A DNA stretch of 64,000 bases from Neoarius graeffei. Lineage: Eukaryota; Chordata; Actinopteri; Siluriformes; Ariidae. The position numbers were made by a program, and so were the translations under genes. The notes under the pieces are model-generated. The model was not told where the DNA came from, did no database searches, and was given only the letters and a program-made list of their open reading frames with translations. Shown piece after piece: positions 10,594 through 21,547 of the stretch; position 1 is the stretch's first letter; the number at the start of each line of letters is the position of its first letter. The stretch spans positions 23,271,099 through 23,335,098 of the forward strand of contig NC_083583.1 of NCBI RefSeq assembly GCF_027579695.1. The letters are read 5' to 3'.

Positions 10594-10804
10594 ATTCTCT
10601 TGTTTTTGTCCTATTTCTGTGATTTTTTTTCCCCCCACTGAAATGAATGGGGTTTCAAAAGTCTTCCTGCTCAGTCACAAATCATCATAGAGCCACCAAC
10701 CCTAATACAACACCTTAGGCCAACCTGTCCCTTTTTCTTCCACTGGCAGCAATGCATTTTTCACCCCACTGAAATGAATGCGGTTTCAGAATAAAAGTCT
10801 TCCT
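10594..10804. repeat. Two copies of a short unit between LINE and SINE
   Basis: CCCCACTGAAATGAATG-GGTTTCA...AAAGTCTTCCTGCT occurs near 10632 and again near 10764, about 130 bp apart. No coding sequence. Confidence 0.5.
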
Positions 10805-10817
10805 GCTTGGCCATGCT

Positions 10818-11198
10818 CATCTCATCTCATCTCATCTCATCATCTCTAGCTGCTTTATCCTTCTACAGGGTCGCAGGTGAGCTGGAGCCTATCCCAGCTG
10901 ACTATGGGTGAGAGGCGGGGTACACCCTGGACAAGTCGCCAGGTCATCACAGGGCTGACACATAGACACAGACAACCATTCACACTCACATTCACACCTA
11001 CGGTCAATTTAGAGTCACCAGTTAACCTAACCTGCATGTCTTTGGACTGTGGGGGAAACCGGAGCACCCGGAGGAAACCCACGCGGACATGGGGAGAACA
11101 TGCAAACTCCACACAGAAAGGCCCTCGCTGGCCATGGGGCTCGAACCCAGACCTTCTTGCTGTGAGGCGACAGCGCTAACCACTACACCACCGTGCCG
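10818..11198 (-). mobile_element. SINE, full length, 13-bp target duplication
   Basis: Flanked by the exact duplication GCTTGGCCATGCT (10805-10817 and 11199-11211). The plus strand starts with the reversed (GAGAT)n tail, then GCTGCTTTATCC, and ends with the reversed tRNA-like head: B box as GGGGCTCGAACCC and A box as GCGCTAACCACTACACCACC. It is therefore a pol III-type SINE of about 380 bp. Confidence 0.93.
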
Positions 11199-11462
11199 GC
11201 TTGGCCATGCTTTCAACCAAAATTCATTTCATTGCTCTAACTGACTCACCTGACACAAACATCCATCTGTTATGAGCCACACTTGTAGCAATCACACTTT
11301 GCATTTGCTTGTGGAAATGCATCTTGAGTTTAACTTTCAACACTCATACTGATATATTAACTAAAAAGCTGAAAGTAAAGGTCCTTGCACACTGAGTCTG
11401 AATTTTCTGACAAAATATTCACACAAAATTACATAGTTTATTAAACCCATGTGTTTTCTGTT

Positions 11463-11700
11463 TTGAAGAAGAAGCCTTTATTTGTCACATGTACACTCAA
11501 GCACCACAAAATTCCTCCTCTGCATTTAATCCATCTGAAGTAGTGAAGACACACATGCACACGCAAGTGAGCAATGAGCACACACACATACCCAGAGCAG
11601 TGAGCAGCTATGCTACAGTACCCAGAGAGCAGTTGGGGGTTAGGTGCCTTGCTCAAGTCACTTCAGCCATGATACAGAAGAAGGGAAATGTGCTGTTCAT
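11463..11700. repeat. Dispersed fish repeat (CCTTTATTTGTCACATG family)
   Basis: GAAGAAG-CCTTTATTTGTCACATGTACAC...CATTTAATCCATCTGAAG...CCCAGAGCAGTGAGCAG...TGCCTTGCTCAAG matches a second copy at 48140-48310 in the same order, so it is a dispersed repeat, not a gene. Confidence 0.7.
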
Positions 11701-11781
11701 TCATTCAACTCCCCTCACGTTTTCCCTGCCAGTCCCGGGAATCAAACCAGCGACCTTTTGGGCCCAAGAGACACAAACTGA

Positions 11782-12590
11782 CATATAGGTATAAAATAAG
11801 TGCTGCTGGGTGAGGTTTGTTTTGACTGGCAACACTTTTGTTTTTTTGTTTTGTTTTGTTTTTTTTTACTTTCACTGGCATGTTCCTTTTACATTATTTA
11901 TATTATTCTAATTCTTAAAGTTGGGGCGGCACGGTGGTGTAGTGGTTAGCGCCGTCGCTTCACAGCAAGAAGGTCCGGGTTCGAGCCCCATGGCCGGCGA
12001 GGGCCTTTCTGTGCGGAGTTTGCATGTTGTCCGTGTGGGTTTCCTCCGGGTGCTCCGGTTTCCCCCACAGTCCAAAGACATGCAGGTTAGGTTAACTGGT
12101 GACTCTAAATTGACCGTGAGTGTGAATGGTTGTCTATGTGTCAGCCCTGTGATGACCTGGCGACTTGTCCAGGGTGTACCCCGCCTTTCGCCCGTAGTCA
12201 GCTGGGATAGGCTCCAGCTTGCCTGCGACCCTGTAGAAGGATAAAGCGGCTAGAGATAATGAGATGAGATAATTCTTAAAGTTTATTTGTGATACTATTT
12301 TAAAATGTTTATTTTGTATTATTTTCTTCCTTTTGTGCCTGTTATTATTTATTTCAATTATTATATAACAGTTCCTTCTGTTACAGTAATTTCACTGGAT
12401 AAGAGGACTGATATTTAACAGCACAGGTCTGATATTTAACAGCACAGGTCCATTTCACTGTGTATCACTTCCACTTGTCTGTGTTCTATAGAGTCACAGG
12501 AGTGCCATCAGCCAGAATAAATTTGTAAAAGAACAAGTGTTACCAGGCAAAACAAACCTCGCCCGGCAGCACTTATTTTATACCTATATG
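11782..12590. mobile_element. MITE with ~55-bp terminal inverted repeats
   Basis: The left end CATATAGGTATAAAATAAG..GCTG is mirrored by the right end (reverse complement of TTATTTTATACCTATATG). The inversion continues for about 55 bp through GAGGTTTGTTTTG-CTGG-AACACTT with few mismatches. It carries a later SINE (11923-12269). Its right side abuts a tandem repeat whose units also begin with TATATGTTGATAATGG. Confidence 0.75.
11923..12269 (+). mobile_element. SINE, full length, 14-bp target duplication
   Basis: Target duplication TAATTCTTAAAGTT at 11909-11922 and 12270-12283. Head GGCGGCACGGTGGTGTAGTGG (A box) and GGTTCGAGCCCC (B box); tail GGATAAAGCGGCTAGAGATAATGAGATGAG. Nested inside the MITE, so younger than it. 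Confidence 0.93.
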
Positions 12591-13060
12591 TTGATAATGG
12601 CAATATTTCTCAATCATCAGCTGTCAGGTTATAGTCCTATGAAAATCCATGACCTTGAGCTTGACATTTCAAAGTCATTCAAGGTCAAAGGTCATGGCAG
12701 CAACTGAAAGCCTATACGGGACTTCTTATATGTTGATAATGGTAAACATCTGGCTATCATGAACCATTTTAAAGTTAAAGCCCTTTGAAAACCCATTACC
12801 TTGAGTTTGACCTTTCAAGCTCAAAGATAATGTTGCCAAGTGAAAGCCCATATGGCACTTCCTATAAGTTGATAATGGTCAATATCTGTCTACCATCAAC
12901 CGTTTTCAAGTGATAGCCCTCTGAAAATCCATGACCTTAAGTTTGACCTTTCAAGGTCACTCAAGGTCAAAGATCATGGTGCCAAATGAAAGTCCATATG
13001 AAAGTTCCTATATGCTCATAATAGTAAATCTCTGTCAATCAGGAACTGTTTTTGAGTTAT
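12591..13060. repeat. Tandem ~140-bp repeat with nuclear-receptor-like half-sites
   Basis: Four diverged units start near 12591, 12733, 12869 and 13014 (TTGATAATGG or variant). Each contains TGACCTT.AG.TTGACCTTTCAAG and AAGGTCAAAG.TCATG. Unit 1 has a perfect AGGTCA-A-AGGTCA (12682-12694) and unit 3 one mismatch (12964-12976). No ORF. Confidence 0.7.
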
Positions 13061-13525
13061 AATGAAAACTATGTTATTTTGACTGATGACTTTGACCCCC
13101 CTGACTTTTAACCTCCAACTGCTATGAAGACTGTCCAAGCTACCCCATCATGCAGCATATGCTTGGAAGCAGAATTGAAAAATGCATATTTTGGTTTTAA
13201 GTCAAAATGATGAATTTAAAGAAAGTTATTGCAAAAAAAAAAAAAAGATTTTGACCTTTCCAGTGACCTTAACCTGATCACCCCCAAAATTTAATCACAT
13301 AATCTACGGACCATTAACCACATACCATGAAAATTTGAAGTCAATCGGCACAACTGTCTAGACGGTAGATTGTTAAAAGACACACAAACAAAAACAGCAC
13401 TGATTACAATACCTCACCCCACTTACTCCGTCACAGGCAAGGTAATAAATAAAGACATCTGCTGGTTCAGAGTACAATCTTTCTCTTATTTTTCTTAGGA
13501 GAATGTAGAAACGTGATATGTGGAT

Positions 13526-13528
<3 letters not shown>

Positions 13529-13584
<56 letters not shown>

Positions 13585-13790
13585 GCTGTTCTGATATTTC
13601 ATCATTTCTCTTCCAGTCTGTGGAGGTGTAAACTGACAGAGGAAAGCTGTAGAGTTCTGTCCTCAGTTCTCAGCTCAAACTCCTCCAGACTGAGAGAACT
13701 GGACCTGAGTCACAATAACCTGCATGATTCAGGAGTGAAGCTGCTCTCTGCTGGACTGGAGAATCCACACTGTACACTGGAGATACTAAG

Positions 13791-13853
<63 letters not shown>

Positions 13854-14059
13854 CCCGTTCTGATATTTCATCATTTCTCTTCCAGTCTGTGTCTGTGTAA
13901 ACTGACAGAGGAAAGCTGTAGAGTTCTGTCCTCAGTTCTCAGCTCAAACTCCTCCAGACTGAGAGAACTGAACCTGAGAGACAATAAACTGCAGGATTCA
14001 GGAGTGAAGCTGCTCTCTGCTGGACTGGAGAATGCACACTGTACACTGGAGATACTGAG

Positions 14060-14115
<56 letters not shown>

Positions 14116-14333
14116 GCGTCCCCATTCTGATATTTCATCATTTCTCTTCCAGTCTGTGTCGGTGTGAACTGACAGAGAAAAGCTGTAGAGTTCTGTCCTC
14201 AGTTCTCAGCTCAAACTCCTCCAGACTGAGAGAACTGAACCTGAGAGACAATAACCTGCAGGATTCAGGAGTGAAGCTGCTCTCTGCTGGACTGGAGAAT
14301 CCACACTGTACACTGGAGAAACTAGAGTAAGAT

Positions 14334-14395
<62 letters not shown>

Positions 14396-14607
14396 GTCAA
14401 TGATCTCTTTTTAGGCTAGAAATGTGCAGGATTACAGGTGAAGGTTGTGCTGCTCTGGTTTCGGCTCTGGGGTCAAATCCTTCATCACACCTGAGAGAAC
14501 TGAATCTGAACCGCAATAAACCAGGAGAATCAGGACTGAAGCTGCTCTCTGATCTACTGAAGGATCCACACTGTAAACTGGAGACACTACAGTGAGTTAC
14601 TGACTGT

Positions 14608-14646
<39 letters not shown>

Positions 14647-15097
14647 TCTGTTCTGATATTTCATAATTTCTCTTCCAGTCTGGGTTGGTGTAAACTGACA
14701 AAGGAAAGCTGTAGAGTTCTGTCCTCAGTTCTCAGCTCAAACTCCTCCAGACTGAGAGAACTGGACCTGAGATACAATAACCTGCAGGATTCAGGAGTGA
14801 AGCTGCTCTCTGCTGGACTGGAGAATCCACACTGTACACTGGAGATACTGAGGTACACACACATACACACGCACGCACACACACAGGTGTTGCTCTTCTG
14901 ATATTTCATCATTTCTCTTCCAGTCTGTGTTGGTGTAAACTGACAGAGAAAAGCTGTAGAGTTCTGTCCTCAGTTCTCAGCTCAAACTCCTCCAGACTGA
15001 GAGAACTGGACCTGAGTAAAAATAACCTGCAGGATTCAGGAGTGAAGCTGCTCTCTGCTGGACTGGAGAATCCACACTGTACACTGGAGAAACTGAG

Positions 15098-15152
<55 letters not shown>

Positions 15153-15360
15153 TTGCTGTTCTGATATTTCATCATTTCTCTTCCAGTCTGTGGAACTGTA
15201 AACTGACAGAGAAAAGCTGTAGAGTTCTGTCCTCAGTTCTCAGCTCAAACTCCTCCAGACTGAGAGAACTGAACCTGAGAGACAATAACCTGCAGGATTC
15301 AGGAGTGAAGCTGCTCTCTGCTGGACTGGAGAATCCACACTGTACACTAGAGAAACTGAG

Positions 15361-15399
<39 letters not shown>

Positions 15400-15621
15400 A
15401 ACGCACGTCCCCATTCTGATATTTCATCATTTCTCTTCCAGTCTGTGTCGGTGTAAACTGACAGAGGAAAGCTGTAGAGTTCTGTCCTCAGTTCTCAGCT
15501 CAAACTCCTCCAGACTGAGAGAACTGAACCTGAGTTGCAATAAAGTGCATAATTCAGGAGCGAAGCTGCTCTCTGCTGGACTGGAGAATCCACACTGTAC
15601 ACTGGAGAAACTGGAGTAAGA

Positions 15622-15681
<60 letters not shown>
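13529..15681. repeat. CA/GT microsatellites forming the introns of the LRR array
   Basis: Each intron between type A exons is mostly (CA)n (13529-13581, 13793-13850, 14061-14113, 14612-14642, 14854-14885, 15100-15147, 15363-15396). The introns before type B exons carry (GT)n (14339-14392, 15626-15680). The same order, A exons then GT then a B exon, occurs twice. Confidence 0.9.
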
Positions 15682-15685
<4 letters not shown>

Positions 15686-15812
15686 TGTTGATCTCTTTAC
15701 AGGTTGTTTGACTGCAAGATTACAGGTGAAGGTTGTGCTGCTCTGGTTTCAGCTCTGAGGTCAAATCCCTCATCACACCTGAGAGAACTGAATCTGAACT
15801 ACAATGAACTAT
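13617..15812 (+). CDS. NLR-type leucine-rich-repeat exon array (partial gene, likely pseudogene)
   Basis: Nine LRR exons in one orientation: 13617-13790, 13886-14059, 14153-14326, 14415-14591, 14679-14852, 14924-15097, 15187-15360, 15442-15615 and from 15703. Seven are exactly 174 bp (58 codons), start after TTCTCTTCCAG and end before GTACAC or GTAAG, all in phase 2, so any number can be spliced together. Type A units read [38 protein letters not shown]; type B (14415 and 15703) read [25 protein letters not shown]. This is the ribonuclease-inhibitor-type LRR of fish NLR (NLRP3/NLRC3-like) proteins, which sense ligands in the cytosol. The last unit runs into a stop near 15812. No NACHT, FISNA or B30.2 exons occur in the window, so this is a 3' fragment or a dead array. 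Confidence 0.8.
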
Positions 15813-15815
15813 AAT

Positions 15816-16420
15816 GAATCTGAACTATAACTATAATGAATCTGAACTACAATGAAGAATAAACTCTGTAAACAGGAGAATCTACAGTGACACTCATACA
15901 GTGTTTACATAAATTTTTCTCGTTCGGAGTCTGACTATTGATTCTGATAAATATGATAAACATCTGTCCATTTGATTCTTTTCCATTTCTTTACAGATTC
16001 TCAACCTTATGTTTCTAATCTGAACATTAACTGAAGCTCTTGACGTGTATCTGAATGATTTTATAGATTGTGCTGTTGCCACATGATTGGCTGATCGGAT
16101 AACTGCATCATGTACAGGTGTTCCTAATAAAGTGGACAGTGAGTGTGGTGTGACTGTTACTGTTTTAAAAGAAGAATGATAATGGTTAAGCTTTGGCTTT
16201 TCTAATGCTTTCTTTTGGTTACTTAGATGATGCACATGTTTGGACTGTAAACATGAAGTAGTTGAGATAAATAAGCTAAAGTTTGAGAATATGTTGAGAG
16301 TCAGTCTTCTTTCTCTCATGTTCTGTACAACAAGCAGTCATATTTACTCTGACACTTTCTTAAGACAGCAAATATCTTGTTAATGTCTTTAGGTGCAATC
16401 CCATGTGCCATCCTATAACT
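15816..16420. other. Gene-free; end fragment of a TIR repeat
   Basis: No coding signal. The stretch ACAGGTGTTCCTAATAAAGTGGACAGTGAGTG near 16115-16147 matches the right end of the element at 59515-60053, so a fragment of that family sits here. Confidence 0.5.
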
Positions 16421-16423
16421 TTT

Positions 16424-16709
16424 CATCAATCGACTCGGAGTGTGGGGTAAAAGGAACGGTCCTCACCCTATTATAGTGAAATTTGGACATTTTAAACACA
16501 AGAAACTGATTAAAAGCAAGGGGAAAGAGCTCAAAGGGACAAAAATTGGGCCTGATGACCAATTCCCTGAAGAAAGAAATAAACAAAGGGAAAAAACTGT
16601 ACCCAATTATGAAACAGCAAAGGGCAACCGTGCATCAGTTGTCGTGGACAAACTGTATATAGATGGACAACTATTCTGTGACAGCTCTATCACTCCTTGG
16701 CTGATTTGA
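16424..16709 (+). pseudogene. LINE ORF1p-like C-terminal fragment
   Basis: An open frame of about 95 codons reads RIGVWGKRNGPHPIIVKF, then KELKGTKIGPDDQFP and KLYIDGQLF, ending in a stop. The RPIIVKF / LKGT-I-I--QFP / DKLYIDGQ pattern is that of the RNA-binding C-terminal domain of LINE ORF1 proteins in fish. No start codon or upstream domain is attached. Could be a different nucleic-acid-binding protein. Confidence 0.5.
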
Positions 16710-16910
16710 TTTCTATAACTGTATCAAAACCTGAATATATACAGTACAAACCCTCCTAATGTGATCTCATACCCCTAACTTACTCAGTCCTAATACATCT
16801 CTCTCACATTCAGCCTTTTTTGCTCTTTCTTTTTCTCTTCTACTATCTCGCCCGCTCTTAATCACTCTCTCGATCTACCTCTGTTGTGTACGTCTGTGTG
16901 ATTGTCCTCT

Positions 16911-17614
16911 ATGTTTATGTATTGTACAATATGCATGTTTACAGTGGTGCTTGAAAGTTTGTGAACCCTTTAGAATTTTCTATATTTCTGCATAAATATG
17001 ACCTAAAACATCATCAGATTTTCACACAAGTCCTAAAAGTAAATAAAGAGAACCCAGTTAAACAAATGAGACAAAAATATTACACTTGGTCATTTATTTA
17101 TTGAGGAAAATGATCCAATATTACATATCTGTGAGGAAAAATAAAAATGATGACTTGTGCTAAACAAAAACAAGATATTTACTGCATATTTGGAAAAGTA
17201 AATGACAAAATGAATTTATTTCAAAAGTATATCATAGAAACACTCAGCCATACATGAAATAACCTGGAAAATGAATGCAGGTCATGTTTATGGATTGTAC
17301 AATATGCATGTTTACAGTGGTGCTTGAAAGTTTGTGAAAACATCATCAGATTTTCACACAAGTCCTAAAAGTAGATAAAGAGAACCCAGTTAAACAAAAG
17401 AGACAAAAATATTGTACTTGGTCATTTATGTATTGAGGAAAATGATCCAATATTACATATCTGTGAGGAAAAATAAAAATGATGATTTGTGCTAAACAAA
17501 AACAAGATATTTACTGCATATTTGGAAAAGTAAATGACAAAATGAATTTATTTCAAAAGTATGTCCTAGAAACACTCAGCCATACATGAAATAACCTGGA
17601 AAATGAATGCAGGT
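16911..17614. repeat. Tandem duplication (~373 bp) carrying a Tc1 end
   Basis: ATGTTTATG-ATTGTACAATATGCATGTTTA at 16911 recurs at 17284. Both units continue into CAGTGGTGCTTGAAAGTTTG, the terminal repeat of the Tc1 family at 21328, 50951 and 56725, and then share AATAAAAATGATGA-TTGTGC and following sequence. Unit 2 lacks about 40 bp after the Tc1 tip. No transposase follows. Confidence 0.8.
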
Positions 17615-17681
17615 TGTTTTTGACCCATGTTGTGCATTAGAAGGGTAGTGATACAAAAAGGGGTTTTATGCAAAAAGTAAG

Positions 17682-18015
17682 TGTGGCAGCGGGGGCGTGG
17701 TCAAGCATCGGTCTGTGACAGGAGGGTGGAGTCAGGGAAGGTAAGTGGCAGAATCACTACACCTGTCATTAATTAATGTGTTTGTGTGTCTTCCCAGTGA
17801 CCGCGCCCTATTTAAGGAGAGAGAGCGAGAGCGAGAGCAGACATCAACCAGATGTCTGATGTGTGTGCGCGTGTGTGTGTGTGAGTGAGTGAGTGAGAGA
17901 GAGAGAGAGAGAGAGAGAGTGTGCATAGGCTGAAAAGCTGAATAAAGCCAGTTTTGTGAACTCAGAACTGTCCTGCCATCCTTCTGTGCTCCATCCACCT
18001 ACACAAACTGTCACA
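17682..18015 (+). repeat. 5' LTR of the Gmr1-like element
   Basis: 334 bp, TGTGGCAG...TGTCACA. Contains CCTATTTAAGGAGAGAG as the likely TATA region, a GT/GA-rich simple repeat, and AATAAA in CTGAATAAAGCC as the likely polyadenylation signal. Confidence 0.9.
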
Positions 18016-18016
18016 G

Positions 18017-18034
18017 TGGTGCCGAAACCCGGGA
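18017..18034 (+). promoter_or_regulatory. Primer-binding site of the Gmr1-like element
   Basis: TGGTGCCGAAACCCGGGA begins one base after the 5' LTR, the normal place and TGG start for a tRNA 3'-end complement. I did not assign the tRNA. Confidence 0.8.
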
Positions 18035-18059
18035 GCCGAGCACGGAAGAGAACAGCCCC

Positions 18060-19398
18060 ATGGAGTCCTCCACCTTCGCCGACCTGATCCACGCCCTCAC
18101 CACAGCCCAACAGAGCCAGCACCAGGCGCTTCTCGCCCTCCGAAAGGAGCAAGAACAACGGTTTGAGGCCCTGGTGCTGGCGCAACAGGAAGATCGTCGG
18201 GTGTTCCGGCACCTCCTCGCGTCAGCAGGGTCCACAATCTCCACCGCCGCGGGCCCTTCCCCCCCTCACCCTCACGAAGATGGGCCTACAGGATGACCCC
18301 GAGGCATTCATCACACTCTTTGAGCAGGTAGCGGAGACCTCGGGGTGGCCGGTGGAACAGCGCACGGCGCGCCTCCTCCCCCTGCTAACAGGAGAGGCGC
18401 AACTGGCCGCGCTACAGCTCCCCACCGACCGCCGGCTGGCCTATGCGGACCTTCGCTGGGCCGTCCTCCAGCGTGTGGGACGCACCCCTGAGCAACAACG
18501 TCAGCGCTTCCATGCTTTGCGCTTGGAGGAAGTCAGCCGGCCGTTCGCGTTTGGCCAGCAACTCCGGGACGCCTGCTGGCAGTGGTTGAGGGCCGACAAC
18601 CGCCACGCCGAGGGACTCATCGACCAGGTGGTACTGGAGCAGTTCGTCGCGCGCTTACCAGCGGGAACCGCAGACTGGGTCCAGTGCCACCGCCCGGCGT
18701 CGCTGGATCAGGCAATCGAGCTGGCGGAGGACCATTTGGCGGCTGTCCCGATGGCAGGACAGCAGACGACCTCTTCTCTCTCTCTCTCCCCTCCTCATGT
18801 GTCTCCTCCTCGCCCCATTCCCCCACCGCGGAGGCGGGGGCCGGCGCCACCTCAGCCGGCCCGCCGCACCCGCGGTGCCCTCCCGTGTCTCCCCTCTGTG
18901 TCTGTCTCTCCCCCCCCTCAGGTGAGTGAGCCCCAGAGCACTAGTGCAGAGAGGAAGCCCGGGCCGGTTTGCTGGTGCTGCGGGGAGCCGGGCCACCTCC
19001 AACAGCAGTGCTCGGTAATGGAGGTGGGCACGGTGGTTCGGATCCCCGACATGCCAGGAGCCGCCCCCGATCGGGCCGGAGCGTATCGCATACCGGTGAG
19101 TATCCAAGGGGATACATATCAGGCGTTGGTGGATTCTGGCTGTAATCAGACCTCAATCCACCAAAGCCTGGTGCAAGACGAGGCATTGGGGGGAGCACAG
19201 GGGGTGAAGGTGTTGTGTGCGCACGGGGATGTTCACAGCTACCCTTTGGTGTCGGTCCACACTTTTTTCAGAGGGGAAAAATTTATAGTAAAGGCGGCGG
19301 TTAATCCTCGCCTCACCCACTTGATAATTTTGGGGACTGATTGGTCGGGATTTCGGGATTTAATGACACATTTAGTGAAGAGTGGGTCCTGCCATTAA
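18060..19398 (+). pseudogene. gag plus protease of the Gmr1-like element (SCAN-like capsid)
   Basis: The ATG at 18060 opens a frame for 78 codons; the rest lies in another frame (to 19398), so one frameshift lies between about 18250 and 18296. The capsid part at 18499-18740 reads RQRFHALRLEE, QQLRDACWQWLRA and QVVLEQFVARLP, the pattern of vertebrate SCAN domains, which are known to derive from Gmr1-like Gag. A zinc knuckle CWCCGEPGHLQQQC follows at 18970, then a protease with ALVDSGCNQTS (catalytic Asp at 19132). Gag forms the particle and binds RNA; protease cuts the polyprotein. Confidence 0.85.
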
Positions 19399-19422
19399 AC
19401 AGGGGGAGGTCCCGGTGTCGCG

Positions 19423-20235
19423 TTGGCGGGAGCAGCTGTCACAGAGCCGTCTACGTCAGCTCCGCGTCAGAGTGAGGAGCTGCCGGCTCCTCCTCTCTCT
19501 GTTGGAGAATCCCTCGTGGATTTTCCATTAGAGCAGTCGCGAGACGAGACTCTGCGGCATGCGTTTGACCAAGTGAGAGTAATCGATGGTCAAACGCTCC
19601 AGCCGAACGCCACCCCATCCTTCCCCTACTTCGCGATTATGAAGGATAGATTATACCGAGTGACGCAGGACACTCAGACTAAAGAGCAAGTCACGCAGCT
19701 TTTAATTCCGAAGAGCCGCCGGAAATTGGTATTCCAGGTGGCTCACTTTAATCCCATGGCTGGACACTTAGGGCAGGATAAAACACTAGCCCGAATAATG
19801 GCCCAGTTCTACTGGCCAGGGATTCGCAGCGATGTCCGTAGGTGGTGTACAGCGTGCCGCGAATGCCAGTTAGTAAATCCAGCGGCCATTCCAAAAGCGC
19901 CTTTGCACCCTCTACCGTTAATCGAGACCCCATTCGAAAGAATTGGGATGGATCTCGTCGGGCCATTAGATCGGTCAACACGAGGGTACCGCTTTATATT
20001 AGTTCTGGTGGACTATGCAACGCAATACCCGGAAGCAGTGCCTCTTCGCAATATCTCAGCACGCAGTATTGCGGAGGCACTCTTCCGCGTTATCTCCCGA
20101 GTTGGAATCCTGAAAGAGATTCTGACTGACCAAGGCACCTCGTTTATGTCACGTACACTGAACGAACTGTATGGGTTGTTGGGTATTAAGCCGATCCACA
20201 CCAGTGTGTATCACCCACAAACGGACGGTTTAGTT
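19423..20235 (+). pseudogene. Integrase, N-terminal part (Gmr1-like element)
   Basis: Shows the HHCC zinc-binding region (H-FNPMAGH...CTACREC) and two catalytic aspartates in RIGMDLVGPL and LTDQGTSFMS. The frame reaches HPQTDGLV, where the hAT element entered. The third catalytic residue lies directly after the hAT at 29535. Its place upstream of reverse transcriptase defines the Gmr1 layout. Confidence 0.88.
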
Positions 20236-20768
20236 CAGGGGTCACCAAACTTTTTTCTCTGGGGGCCACATTGTCGTTCCTGACTGTGATGGGGGGCCGG
20301 GGTTGGGTCAGCTATATCACATAGAATTGTAAGACCCAGACAAATATGACCACCAGCAGGCCTCATTGTGTAGTAGAGATTACTAGCCTGGCACGGCCAT
20401 CCCCACTACTATATCAACACTTGATTCCTGGCACATATTTGTTTATCTTTACTAGTGGTTTGCAAAAGTAGTAATCAAGTCTTCACACTTTGTTTTAATT
20501 TGAAATACCACTGATATTCCATTTATTTATTTTCTAATAAAAATAATATCAAAGCTGTCAAGGTAAGAAACATCTGCCTATTTGAGGTGATTGACACTGG
20601 CAAAGGTGAGTGGAAAATTATAAATTGTAGGTAGGCCTGTTGATATTATTAATAATATAAATAATAATTGTATGCAGCACTTAATAAAGGTCAAATAAAT
20701 AGGCCTATAAAATAAATAAATTTTAAAAAACAGTGAAATTATAATAATATGAGCAATAGATCAATAGA

Positions 20769-21250
20769 TCACAGCAGTTGTGCTGTGTCCTGCATGTCAT
20801 TGCTCTCATCCATGGCCAAAGCAAAAAACTCGAATTCTGACGCTTTCTCATTCAGCTGGTCATACACGTTGTCCCCCAAATCTTCAGTTCGCCTGGTCAT
20901 AGTAGGTGCGGAGAGACTCACCGCATTGAGCGCATCCTTCTTGTCGGGACACACCTCCTCGGCCACAGCAAGCATGCATACTTTAACAAAGTCCCCATCA
21001 GTAAACGGCTTTCCATGGGTAGCTAGTAGGTGAGCTACCTTATAGCTAGCTCGGACAGCAGCCTGGTTGATCTGGGTTTGGTGAAGGAATACATTCTGTT
21101 GTGCAGCCAGTCCGCATTTCATCCTCCGAATCCTGTCTTCTCTTGATTGCCCTCGCAAACTAGCATACTCTTTGTGGTGGGTTTCATAGTGACGATGCAG
21201 ATTATATTCTTTGAAAACTGGCACACTTTCTTTACATACAAGATAAACTG
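20769..21250 (-). pseudogene. hAT transposase, middle part
   Basis: About 160 codons: second half of a BED-like zinc finger (LVCKESVPVF, then NLHRHYETHH), a helical region, and FEFFALAMDESNDMQDTAQLL, containing the first catalytic Asp of hAT transposases. A stop follows at once, so the rest of the catalytic domain is deleted. Resembles the ZBED/GTF2IRD2-type hAT proteins of vertebrates. The matching N-terminal piece is at 29115-29206. Confidence 0.8.
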
Positions 21251-21547
21251 CACTGAAAAAAGTAACCTATAGAATTTACCCAATAAATCTGCGGTAACAA
21301 TTTGCATTGACTTGTTTGGGGTAGATACAGTGGTGCTTGAAAGTTTGTGAACCCTTTAGAATTTTCTATATTTCTGCATAAATATGACCTAAAACATCAT
21401 CAGATTTTCACACAAGTCCTAAAAGTAAATAAAGAGAACCCAGTTAAACAAATGAGACAAAAATATTACACTTGGTCATTTATTTATTGAGGAAAATGAT
21501 CCAATATTACATATCTGTGAGTGGCAAAAGTATGTGAACCTTTGCTT

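Noticed and set aside
7356-10638. Several antisense ORFs over the LINE
   Set aside because: Shadows of the GC-rich LINE ORF; no domain on that strand.
13373-15414. Minus-strand ORFs across the LRR array (CVCVCVCV...)
   Set aside because: They are antisense of CA repeats and LRR exons; splice sites and LRR motifs support the plus strand only.
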